Positions 6,841 through 13,963 of a stretch of DNA of 20,506 nt are shown piece by piece (position 1 is the first letter of the stretch; each line of letters starts with the position of its first letter). Source of the DNA: Vicingus sp036171675 (GTDB taxonomy: Bacteria > Bacteroidota > Bacteroidia > Flavobacteriales_E > Vicingaceae); assembly GCA_036171675.1 (NCBI GenBank), contig JAVHRO010000032.1, positions 1 through 20,506 on the forward strand, in the 5' to 3' direction. The notes beneath the pieces were generated by a model. That model had not been told where the DNA came from. It worked only from the letters and a program-made list of their open reading frames with translations, and made no database searches. Both the position numbers and the translations under genes were made by a program.

Positions 6841-7905
6841 ATGTTAAAGGATATTGTGGTTATTGAATTAGCAAGTGTGTTGGCGGGACCAGACGTTGGT
6901 ATGTTTTTTTCAGAATTAGGTGCAAAAGTTATTAAGATTGAAAATAGTTTAACCCATGGCGATGTAACTCGAACATGGAAGCTTCCTACCGAAGACAAAA
7001 ATGTTAATATTTCAGCTTATTATTCTTCAGTAAATTGGAATAAAGAAACGCTGTTTATCAATCTTAAAGAATCGTCTGACCAATGCAAAATTCATGAACT
7101 AATTAAAGGAGCCGATATGGTAATTGCCAATTTTAAAAAAGGTGATGATATTAAGTTCAATATGGATTACAAAACTCTAAAAAAAATTAATCCGACACTA
7201 ATTTATGGTGCAATTACAGGATTTGGGAACAATGACAATAGGGTTGCATTTGATGTGGTTTTACAGGCAGAATCTGGTTTTATGTCGATGAATGGCACAA
7301 AAGAAAGTGGCGTACTTAAAATGCCCGTAGCGTTAATCGATATTTTAGCTGCTCATCAGTTAAAAGAGGGGTTAATGTTAGCATTAATTCAAAGAACTAA
7401 AAAGAAAAAAAGTTATTTTGTTGAGGTTTCGCTATACGACACGGCCATTTCATCATTAAAAAACCAGGCAAGTAATTGGTTGATGAACCATAAAATCCCT
7501 GAAGCATTAGGTTCTTTACATCCAAACATTGCACCCTATGGTGAAATTTTCGACACTAAGGATAAAAAACAGATAGTTTTAGCGGTAGGAACTGATTCTC
7601 AATTCAAAAAATTACTTGAGCTGTTAGAAACAACTGAAGCAATAAAAAATTCTAAAAAATACGTAAATAATATAGAACGGGTAATACATAGAAAACAACT
7701 ATTTGAAGATATTGCTCCTTATTTTAAAAAATTTAATAGAAAACAACTTATAAATTTGTTTGTTGAAAACGACATTCCTGCTGGAGCCATTAAAAACCTA
7801 AAAGAAGTTTTTGACAATCCTTCCGCACAAAAACTAGTCAACGCTGAGCTAATCGATGGAATAGAAACTAAAAGGGTTCGTACTTCTATCTTTAAAATCA
7901 GTTAA
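6841..7905 (+). CDS. Family III (CaiB/BaiF-type) CoA-transferase
   Basis: A 354-residue cytoplasmic enzyme that would move CoA between carboxylic acids. The N-terminus carries the family signature (VVIELASVLAGPDVGMFFSELGAKVIKIE, residues 6-34). Asp138 in VAFDVVLQAESG is at the position of the catalytic aspartate that forms the acyl-anhydride intermediate. LHPNIAPYGEIF near residue 226 is the usual second-half motif. At 354 residues it is slightly shorter than the usual 380-430. Its acyl substrate is not evident: neighbours are a methyltransferase and a cell-wall hydrolase rather than a degradation pathway. It is the last gene of the run and converges on the next gene with a 4-bp overlap of coding ends (7902-7905). 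Confidence 0.88.
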   Translation: MLKDIVVIELASVLAGPDVGMFFSELGAKVIKIENSLTHGDVTRTWKLPTEDKNVNISAYYSSVNWNKETLFINLKESSDQCKIHELIKGADMVIANFKKGDDIKFNMDYKTLKKINPTLIYGAITGFGNNDNRVAFDVVLQAESGFMSMNGTKESGVLKMPVALIDILAAHQLKEGLMLALIQRTKKKKSYFVEVSLYDTAISSLKNQASNWLMNHKIPEALGSLHPNIAPYGEIFDTKDKKQIVLAVGTDSQFKKLLELLETTEAIKNSKKYVNNIERVIHRKQLFEDIAPYFKKFNRKQLINLFVENDIPAGAIKNLKEVFDNPSAQKLVNAELIDGIETKRVRTSIFKIS

Positions 7906-8438
7906 GTTTTTTTAATAAATAGTAATATTTCGTTAAGTATTTTTTTAGCATCTTGTGCATTTAAATCAATGGCAAAAGGCACCAAATTATGATTGGCTTC
8001 AAATACTAAGGAGTAATTATTAATGTTCCAATAAGAGGTCGTTAACATTTTAACAAAACCACCTCTGTTGTCTTCAAATAATCGAAACATAGACACCTCA
8101 TTCCATTTAAACACCTGATTTACCACACGTTCACCTATTTCCTTGGATAGAACAAGTTGATTTCCATCTAGTATAATTTTTTCTACTCCAGCATTTCTCC
8201 ATCGAAAAGCATAAATCACTTTGTATTCAAAAAACATCCAAAAAGCTAGATATATTAGAAAGAATATTTTTGTGTAATTATCGTAATTAAAAAAAAACTG
8301 ACTAAATATGCCAACTCCACAACTTGAAAACATTACAATCCACACCAATAATAATTTTTGTTTGGCTAGCTCTTGGTATGCTTTAATAACAATGATCAAA
8401 TGCTCATTTGACCTTTCAATTTTAATTCTTTCGCTCAT
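7902..8438 (-). CDS. Two-helix membrane protein of unknown function
   Basis: A 178-residue protein with a short charged N-terminus, two hydrophobic helices (about residues 29-50 and 57-76, LLLVWIVMFSSCGVGIFSQF and KIFFLIYLAFWMFFEYKVIY), and a cytoplasmic-looking beta-rich tail. The tail alternates strands and turns (KIILDGNQLVLSKE, FKWNEVSMFRLFEDN, YSLVFEANHNLVPFAIDL) and ends in a helix (NAQDAKKILNEILLFI). This is the pattern of PH-like domains in small bacterial membrane proteins, but I cannot assign a family firmly. On the minus strand a TAATTTTG (8469-8462) lies 24 nt upstream of the ATG and may be its -7 element, without a clear TTG partner. Confidence 0.75.
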   Translation of the reverse strand: MSERIKIERSNEHLIIVIKAYQELAKQKLLLVWIVMFSSCGVGIFSQFFFNYDNYTKIFFLIYLAFWMFFEYKVIYAFRWRNAGVEKIILDGNQLVLSKEIGERVVNQVFKWNEVSMFRLFEDNRGGFVKMLTTSYWNINNYSLVFEANHNLVPFAIDLNAQDAKKILNEILLFIKKT

Positions 8439-8499
8439 TCACTTGTTTTATTAAGTAGTCACAAAATTAAAGAGATAATTGAAAAGGGCATTATGTTTG

Positions 8500-8530
8500 T
8501 TTGTAAACAAGCAAAAAATAATTACTTTTA
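8500..8530 (+). promoter_or_regulatory. Candidate promoter for the secreted TPR-like protein
   Basis: TTTG (8500-8503), 19 nt, then TACTTTTA (8523-8530). This has the right spacing and differs from TTG-N17-23-TAnnTTTG only in the last base of the -7 box. Transcription would begin near 8537, about 16 nt before the ATG at 8553. A 6-bp inverted repeat, TTGTTT-GT-AAACAA, overlaps the -33 box. Confidence 0.4.
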
Positions 8531-8552
8531 ATTTTATTTTATAGAAAACACT

Positions 8553-9383
8553 ATGAGAAAGTACTTTTTAATATGCCTAATTGCGTTTGTTTGCGTTAAC
8601 AAATCACATGCTCAAAAAGATAAAAAAATTGATGAATTGGTATTTTTATATGTCGATGAAAAATACGATAAGTTGATTGACAAGGCGATTACACTTTCTG
8701 AAAATGATACCTATAAGAAAAATCCATTACCATTGATTTATGCTTCAATGGCTTATTATCAAATTTCAAGAAGACCTGATAAATACCCACAAACCAAAGG
8801 TGGAAAATTTGAAAATGCGTTAAAAAATGCTCAAAAGTACATGTATTCATTTGCAAAAAAAGATGCAAAAGCCCATGAATTTTATAAAGATTACAAAGAG
8901 TATTACGAATTACTAGGAGACACTTCTAATAAAGTTGGTCAACATTATTTCTTAATGGAAGATTATAGAAAATGCGCTGGAACTTATAAAAATGCATTTA
9001 AAGCATTATCAAACGACCCTGTTTTATTACTTTGGGAAGGGATTGGTGAAGTAAAATCTAAAAATTACGCTGAAGGTGACAAAAATATTTTAACTGCTCT
9101 TTCAAAGATTGATGCAAATTTTAAACCTAATGAATCAACTGCTGGGGTACTAGCTCATGGATTGCTAATTTTAAGTGAATATCTTACTCAAAAAGGAGAT
9201 ATGACCAATGCAAACAAAGCTAAAAGTTTGGTGGACGTATTTAAAAAATACGATCCTGATGAGTTAGATAAAAACAAGATGAAGGAGCGTAAAGAAAAAG
9301 CTAAAGAGGAAGATAAAATTATGCGTAAATTTTATAGTGATGAGGAAGACACTAGTTCTGAAAATAAAAAAGAGGGGAAATAA
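8553..9383 (+). CDS. Secreted TPR-like repeat protein
   Basis: A 276-residue protein with signal peptide MRKYFLICLIAFVCVNKSHA, likely periplasmic. The mature part is helical with TPR-like pairs, for example KYDKLIDKAITLSEND, LIYASMAYYQIS, YFLMEDYRKCAGTYKNAFKA and VLLLWEGIGEVKSKNYAEGD, and looks like a scaffold for protein contacts. The last 45 residues are highly charged (KMKERKEKAKEEDKIMRKF) and probably form a coiled coil or disordered tail. I recognise no catalytic residues. The stop codon (9381-9383) directly abuts the stop of the coaE remnant on the other strand (9384-9386), which suggests that the TPR gene and coaE were originally immediate convergent neighbours. Confidence 0.8.
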   Translation: MRKYFLICLIAFVCVNKSHAQKDKKIDELVFLYVDEKYDKLIDKAITLSENDTYKKNPLPLIYASMAYYQISRRPDKYPQTKGGKFENALKNAQKYMYSFAKKDAKAHEFYKDYKEYYELLGDTSNKVGQHYFLMEDYRKCAGTYKNAFKALSNDPVLLLWEGIGEVKSKNYAEGDKNILTALSKIDANFKPNESTAGVLAHGLLILSEYLTQKGDMTNANKAKSLVDVFKKYDPDELDKNKMKERKEKAKEEDKIMRKFYSDEEDTSSENKKEGK

Positions 9384-9473
9384 TTATACCTTATTTAACT
9401 CATTATAAATGTTTAAGGCATGGGGAATAACCAAGTCTTTTTCATTATTTATAATTACGTAATCGGCATATTT
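9384..9473 (-). pseudogene. Remnant of the coaE 3' end (29 codons plus stop)
   Basis: Read on the minus strand this gives KYADYVIINNEKDLVIPHAL... and then NIYNELNKV and a stop. The intact CoaE at 13337-13963 ends KYADYVIINNEKELVIPQVL... in the same frame. At DNA level 9402-9474 and 13361-13433 match at 69 of 73 bases, with a perfect run of 39 bp at 9436-9474. Homology stops abruptly at 9474, 21 bp before the stop of the neighbouring T9SS gene. There is no start codon or upstream part of coaE here. I infer that this is the displaced original end of coaE left by insertion of the DNA at about 9475-13336. Confidence 0.85.
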
Positions 9474-9494
9474 TAGGCTATTTTGATTTTTTTA

Positions 9495-10982
9495 TTACTG
9501 CACCACCAATTTACCCGAATACCGCTCTTTTTCATTAACTACATGATAAATGTAAATGCCTTTAGACAATCTATGAATATCAATTTGTGTGTAGGATGAA
9601 TTGATTTTTTTAATTAACACTTCTTTACCTGTTACATCTAATAAACTAAAGATGGATGTAGATGATAAGCCTGATGATTCCACCATAATAAAAGAGTTTG
9701 CAGGATTCGGGTATATCCTACCTACCCCCTCCTTTTGGGAGGGTAGGGGTGGAATACCAGTACCCAACGCACAAGCCGTATCGGCACAACCTAAACTATC
9801 GAGTTTTAACAGCCACATGTCTTGTGGGGAGTTGGCTACTCCCGAACAGATAAAACCGCCATCACTGGTGGTTCTTATATCGTACAAGTAACTATCGCAG
9901 GTATTGCATGTGGATAATTGATGCTCTCTGTGCCAAATTTCTTCACCCAAAGCGGTGGTTTTAACCACTAAACCGTGATAACGGCTTATGGCAATACTGT
10001 CAGTCCAATGGTTTAGCCCTGCTGCTACCAAACTACCGTCACTTAATTCTATTACCGATTGAAAACTGTCGGGGCCATTACCTTTAATAGGCATCACTTT
10101 TTTTAACCAAAGCAAATCGCCTAAACTATCCAGTTTTAAAAGGCTGGCATAAGTTCTTGTTCCTGTTGTGGTATCTATTGCATAAGCCGTCGAAACAATA
10201 TATCCTCCGTCTTGTGTTTGGATAATGGTATGGCTGTTATCATTATACAAATCGCCATAAAATTTATTAAACACAATATTGCCCAAACTATCCACTTTCA
10301 TTACACGGATGTTGTAATTGGGTAAACCTACTCCTCCGCTTTTGGTAGTGGTGCAATAAATATATCCTCCATCGCTGCAAAGGGCTATACTGGTGGGTTT
10401 GTCGTACGTTGTGCCTCCATAAAATTTTTCCCATTGCTGGTTGCCTAAACTATCGGTTTTTATAATGGATATAGGAGCACTCGGGCTACCTCTGTCTCCT
10501 ATACAGATAAAACCGCCATCGAAGGTTACTTTCATGTTGTCGCCTACATAATCATAAGTAGTATCCGCTATTTGTTTCGTCCATAAGGTATCGCCAACAT
10601 CGTTAAAACGGTAAAGTACATTGTAAAGTTTATTGATGTCTTGTTTTGCTCCATACATCACATAGCCACCACTGCTTACCTTTTGTAAAGAGCCTTGAAA
10701 ACCAATAGCGTAAGAATACATAGTATCTCCATATATTTTTTCAAAAAGAGTATTCCCTTCAAAATCGGTCTGTAACATCCGAATATTTTGTTTACCTGTA
10801 GTAAGTGAAATATAAACACTAGCTGAAAAATAACCACTATCATTTTCAATGACNNNNNNNNNNCCCCCCCCCCCCCCCCAGCCATCAACGGCTGTATAAC
10901 GCTTACTAAAATAGGTTTGGCTTTTTATAGAAAAAATGCTACAAATTGTTACTAAGTATAATATGAAGCTTCTCTTTATCAT
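9495..10982 (-). CDS. T9SS type A secreted protein with beta-propeller-like repeats (contains a small gap)
   Basis: A 495-residue protein with signal peptide MIKRSFILYLVTICSIFSIKS. The body holds about six repeats of the type KTDSLGNxxWxKxYGG...SDGGYI (for example TDSLGNQQWEKFYGG, VDSLGNIVFNKFYGD, LDSLGDLLWLKKV), each probably one blade of a propeller. The C-terminus (about residues 423-495) is a T9SS type A sorting domain, beginning IYPNPANSFIMVES and ending KGIYIYHVV...GKLVVQ, so the protein should cross the outer membrane and be anchored or released. A palindromic DNA element encodes PPLPSQKEGVG just before the sorting domain. Residues 37-44 fall in a 16-nt G tract (coding strand) and 10 Ns, so the frame there is uncertain. 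The start overlaps the upstream gene's stop by 4 bp (ATGA-type overlap), so the two are probably co-transcribed. Confidence 0.85.
   Translation of the reverse strand: MIKRSFILYLVTICSIFSIKSQTYFSKRYTAVDGWGGGGXXXXVIENDSGYFSASVYISLTTGKQNIRMLQTDFEGNTLFEKIYGDTMYSYAIGFQGSLQKVSSGGYVMYGAKQDINKLYNVLYRFNDVGDTLWTKQIADTTYDYVGDNMKVTFDGGFICIGDRGSPSAPISIIKTDSLGNQQWEKFYGGTTYDKPTSIALCSDGGYIYCTTTKSGGVGLPNYNIRVMKVDSLGNIVFNKFYGDLYNDNSHTIIQTQDGGYIVSTAYAIDTTTGTRTYASLLKLDSLGDLLWLKKVMPIKGNGPDSFQSVIELSDGSLVAAGLNHWTDSIAISRYHGLVVKTTALGEEIWHREHQLSTCNTCDSYLYDIRTTSDGGFICSGVANSPQDMWLLKLDSLGCADTACALGTGIPPLPSQKEGVGRIYPNPANSFIMVESSGLSSTSIFSLLDVTGKEVLIKKINSSYTQIDIHRLSKGIYIYHVVNEKERYSGKLVVQ
9721..9752. repeat. GC-rich palindromic element inside coding sequence
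   Basis: The plus strand reads CCTACCCCCTCC-TTTT-GGGAGGGTAGG followed by GGTGG. The two arms pair almost completely (CCTACC/GGTAGG and the inner CCTCC/GGGAGG, with one slipped base). On the coding (minus) strand it is read in frame as PPLPSQKEGVG, between the propeller part and the YPNPA start of the sorting domain. I recall similar Pro-Ser-x-(K/R)-E/G-G insertions before sorting domains in other Bacteroidota, arising from dispersed palindromes; I cannot confirm other copies in this window. Confidence 0.6.
10854..10879. other. Ten-N gap next to a 16-base C homopolymer
   Basis: Ten N (10854-10863) are followed directly by 16 consecutive C (10864-10879). On the coding strand this is a poly-G run that would encode a string of glycines (WGGGG) just after the signal peptide. 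It is the only long G/C homopolymer in the window. It could be a slippage-prone tract or a read-end poly-G artefact at a scaffold joint; the adjacent Ns favour the artefact. Confidence 0.9.
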
Positions 10983-13249
10983 TTTATAATACTTAGTTTA
11001 CTTTTATATAATGGGGGACCATTAATATCATTAACGCTTAAGAAATAAATACCATTGGATAAAAATGTGGTATTAATTTTCTTGATTGTTGTTGTGTTTT
11101 CCAATAAAGTTTGGTAAACTATCGTCCCCATTAAATTAATAAGTTGAAGTTCTAAGGTTCTATCATCAAGTATTTCATAATTTAATGTAAATATTCCTCC
11201 ATTTGGGTTGGGGTACACGTTAAATTTATTAATATTATCAATAGTGGTTGATTTTTCATTTTTATTCGTTAAATCGTTACTATTGCTTATATCTAATATT
11301 CGAGCTTTATTGGTGTTGTTTTGTGGAAAATGATAGGTCTCTTTTACTTTATCATGAAAAGCCATATCCAATAGATTTTTAGCATTGATACTGCCTTTTT
11401 TAGTAGTTTGCAAGGCAACCTCTTCTATTGTTGTTTTTAGTATTGAGTCAGTTTTGATACTCATTAGTTTATCGGGCATGGTTTCCATATCTATTAAAGC
11501 CCGTTGCAACGAAGCAAATTCCAATTCGGTGCCTTGTTGCTCCATCACACTAATTTCCTGCAAAGCAGTAGTAAAATTTTTAGCCATTACATCGGCTTCT
11601 ACTGCACAAGCCCTGCAGCCGGGATTACCTCCTCCCGTACCTGTTTTTAACAATACGCTGATGCTGTCGAAACGGAATTCGTCTTCTACATCGTGTAAAA
11701 ACAAACGAACCAACTGGTTGGTTAACAAGTTGTTTTCGCGGGTTAATTCACCAATGTAGGATTCGGTAACCTGAGTAACCGAAGGAGGTAATGGAGCATT
11801 TTGTTGGTTGTTTATCAATTGATTAGTAATACCGCCCGGATAATTGTTTGCTAATGCCAACGCCATAATTTCGGATGCCAACGGGTCACTTTGTTGTAAA
11901 ATATCTTTTACGATACCTGATGATAGTTGTGGTTGACGAGTTAACAAAGCGTACAATACTTGATTACTAAGAGGAGAGTTTTGCAGCAATACTTCTTTTA
12001 TAATTCCTGCCGAATAGTTGCTGTTAATGAGTGCAATTAACACTGCCGACGAAAGCGGACTGTTTTGCATCAACAAGTTTTTGAGCTGCCCTACAGGTTG
12101 TGTTCCTGCACTTATTACGGTGGTTAATACTGTGGTGTTTCCACCATCTAACGTAGATGTTAACTGGTTGATGGTATTGGTGTTGGCAAACTGTAGTTGT
12201 CTGATGCTGTCTCTACAACATCCCGGACACGGACAACCACTACCTCCAAAATTGGTAGGGCAGGATTCTCCTGTACCTGAAGGAACATACAAAACAAGAG
12301 CATTAGTGGGGTTAACCTGAGAAGGCGTGTAACAACCAGCATCGGGTATGTAGGTAGCGGTATTGTGATACCAGTATTGGTAACTGTTGGGTGGTGTGCC
12401 TACCACGGCAGCATTGTACAATTCTCCATCGGTAACCGCACCGCAGGCATCGGTAAATTTGTTACCCGCTAGTGTGGTAGTGCTTCCATTTGCTCCTTGC
12501 TGAGTAGAAATACCTGGAGCAACAGTGGTTAATATATCGTAATCGTTACCTAGGTAGGTGTTGCATTTAAAGGTCAAGCCTTGTCCAGCGTTTGCATCTG
12601 TATTTTCCCCATTACCAAACGAGGCATAATTAAGGTTGTTAAAGGTGTTGCGATACACCTGATTGGTTTGAGTGTTGTTAAGTGGGTCAGTATTATAGAT
12701 ATACATTCCAACAGATTTGTTTGAAGGTGACCCATTAAATGTATTTTCATCCACATTATACATGTTGCAATCGAGCAGGTACATTCCGTAGGTAGTGTCT
12801 GCATAATTAGCAGGGACATTAAATATATTTTGATATAAATAAGAACCTATAATACCTTTCCCATAAACACCCTTAATACATCGATTAAATGTGTTACTAT
12901 GAACATTTACAGCGAGTAAAGGATTAACCCCTGAAATATCTACTCCTGTAGATAAATCATTAAAAGTATTACTCTCAACCAAAAACTCAGAATTCGCAGA
13001 AAGTATTCCTGTTACTTTACTCGTATTACGTGTATTATTAAATACATTATTTGTAATATTTGCTAGTTTATAGCTTTGAGCTTCAATAAATACAATATCT
13101 ACAAAGCTGTTATATTCTAATTCATTAAATACATTAGTAGGGTTTGAATTAAATTTACTTGTTTTGATGTAATTAAAATTAGTGTATTGATAAGGGGTAA
13201 ATACAATTGAACGAAGATTGTTGGTAAATTGAGAATTTTCCACTTCCAA
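10979..13249 (-). CDS. 5'-truncated T9SS type A protein: beta-helix, Cys-rich linker, 28-residue helical repeats
   Basis: A 756-codon open frame, cut at its 5' end. There is no ATG or signal peptide. The only early start is TTG at 13249, and the frame closes at a stop at 13280-13282, only 41 bp from the coaE stop. The protein begins in mid-repeat of an Asn-rich right-handed beta-helix (residues about 1-280, turns such as NSQFTNN, NNVFNNT, ESNTFND, RNTFNNL). Next come a Cys-rich piece (SCPTNFGGSGCPCPGCCRD, about 330-350), about four helical repeats of 28 residues (NSPLSxxVLxALI...GIIKEVLLQ, about 385-500), a helical region, and a type A sorting domain from VYPNPNGGIFTLNYE. It is probably a non-exported remnant of a large surface protein, unless a start was lost in assembly. 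It overlaps the next gene by 4 bp. Confidence 0.7.
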   Translation of the reverse strand: MEVENSQFTNNLRSIVFTPYQYTNFNYIKTSKFNSNPTNVFNELEYNSFVDIVFIEAQSYKLANITNNVFNNTRNTSKVTGILSANSEFLVESNTFNDLSTGVDISGVNPLLAVNVHSNTFNRCIKGVYGKGIIGSYLYQNIFNVPANYADTTYGMYLLDCNMYNVDENTFNGSPSNKSVGMYIYNTDPLNNTQTNQVYRNTFNNLNYASFGNGENTDANAGQGLTFKCNTYLGNDYDILTTVAPGISTQQGANGSTTTLAGNKFTDACGAVTDGELYNAAVVGTPPNSYQYWYHNTATYIPDAGCYTPSQVNPTNALVLYVPSGTGESCPTNFGGSGCPCPGCCRDSIRQLQFANTNTINQLTSTLDGGNTTVLTTVISAGTQPVGQLKNLLMQNSPLSSAVLIALINSNYSAGIIKEVLLQNSPLSNQVLYALLTRQPQLSSGIVKDILQQSDPLASEIMALALANNYPGGITNQLINNQQNAPLPPSVTQVTESYIGELTRENNLLTNQLVRLFLHDVEDEFRFDSISVLLKTGTGGGNPGCRACAVEADVMAKNFTTALQEISVMEQQGTELEFASLQRALIDMETMPDKLMSIKTDSILKTTIEEVALQTTKKGSINAKNLLDMAFHDKVKETYHFPQNNTNKARILDISNSNDLTNKNEKSTTIDNINKFNVYPNPNGGIFTLNYEILDDRTLELQLINLMGTIVYQTLLENTTTIKKINTTFLSNGIYFLSVNDINGPPLYKSKLSIIK

Positions 13250-13336
13250 TTTTGGGGTTAAGGATGGTAAAAACCAAATTTAAAAAATATTATGGCAATA
13301 AAAAAAATTATTTTTAGGTGATAAATAGCTATAATA

Positions 13337-13963
13337 TTATGAAATAGCACTTAACAATTTATTATAAATGTTCAAGACTTGGGGAATAACCAATTCTTTT
13401 TCATTATTTATAATTACGTAATCGGCATATTTTTCTTTTTCGTTATCCCTTAATTGGGTCGCCATTTTTTTTCTAATATCGTTTTCACTACTTCTATCTC
13501 TGGCTGACACTCTTTTAATTTTTAGTTCTTCCGGGGCTGAAACCAACACTATTTTGTTTAAACCTTTGTAAGCACCACTTTCAATTAGAATCGCAGCTTC
13601 TTTAATAAGAATTTGTTCAGTTAAATGATGTTGTATCCATTGCTCAAAATGTTGTTTTACTCTTGGATGAACAATAGCATTTAATTCTTCTAAAGCAGTT
13701 TTGTTATTGAAAACCAGTTGTGCCATTTTTTTGGTATCAAGTCCATCAATAGAATAAATATCAGATCCAAATTTTTGCTTTATCAATCCAATCGTTTCTG
13801 CATCAGCATTTACTATTTTTTTAGCTTCAATGTCCGAATTATACACCTTTACACCTAAAGCATTAAAAATTTTGGCAATCGTAGATTTACCACTACCTAT
13901 ACCTCCAGTCAAACCAACCAATAATGGCTTGTTATTTCTCTTTTCTTTTGAGGACATATTCAA
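13337..13963 (-). CDS. coaE: Dephospho-CoA kinase
   Basis: CoaE catalyses the last step of coenzyme A synthesis, ATP-dependent phosphorylation of the 3'-hydroxyl of dephospho-CoA, in the cytoplasm. The protein has 208 residues. The P-loop GGIGSGKS is at residues 20-27, the substrate-binding Asp is in YNSDIEAKKI (about 37-44), and the LID-type stretch SARDRSSENDIRKKM precedes the C-terminal helix; length and order are normal. The start is either ATG 13963 or ATG 13957 (MSSKEKR); both lie inside the end of the ybbR gene, which it overlaps by about 30 bp, so translation is probably coupled. The last 31 codons from KYADYV onward are duplicated, with changes, at 9384-9473. It is the last gene of the DUF1573-yajC-ybbR-coaE run. 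Confidence 0.95.
   Translation of the reverse strand: MNMSSKEKRNNKPLLVGLTGGIGSGKSTIAKIFNALGVKVYNSDIEAKKIVNADAETIGLIKQKFGSDIYSIDGLDTKKMAQLVFNNKTALEELNAIVHPRVKQHFEQWIQHHLTEQILIKEAAILIESGAYKGLNKIVLVSAPEELKIKRVSARDRSSENDIRKKMATQLRDNEKEKYADYVIINNEKELVIPQVLNIYNKLLSAIS

Larger units (their letters stand above)
9474..13336. other. Putative inserted segment between two copies of the coaE 3' end
   Basis: The segment holds only the two minus-strand T9SS cargo genes. It is bounded on the left by the coaE remnant and on the right by the intact coaE end. Its middle is visibly richer in GC than the flanks (34 of 60 bases G or C at 11581-11640, against 15 of 60 at 7621-7680), although the right 600 bp is AT-rich again. 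Both junctions lie in ungapped sequence; the only gap is internal (10854-10863). No integrase, transposase or terminal inverted repeats are visible, so it may be a decayed element or a cassette exchanged by homologous recombination. Confidence 0.6.

Noticed and set aside
9384..9473. Assembly error as the sole cause of the second coaE end
   Set aside because: The two copies differ at several bases and have different last codons, and both junctions lie in ungapped sequence. Strain mixture cannot be fully excluded, but a simple repeat collapse or duplication error is unlikely.
11385..12342. Several open frames on both strands within the truncated T9SS gene (11385-11759, 12018-12320, 12160-12342)
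   Set aside because: They overlap the 756-codon frame that has coherent repeats and a sorting domain; higher GC there lengthens chance frames.
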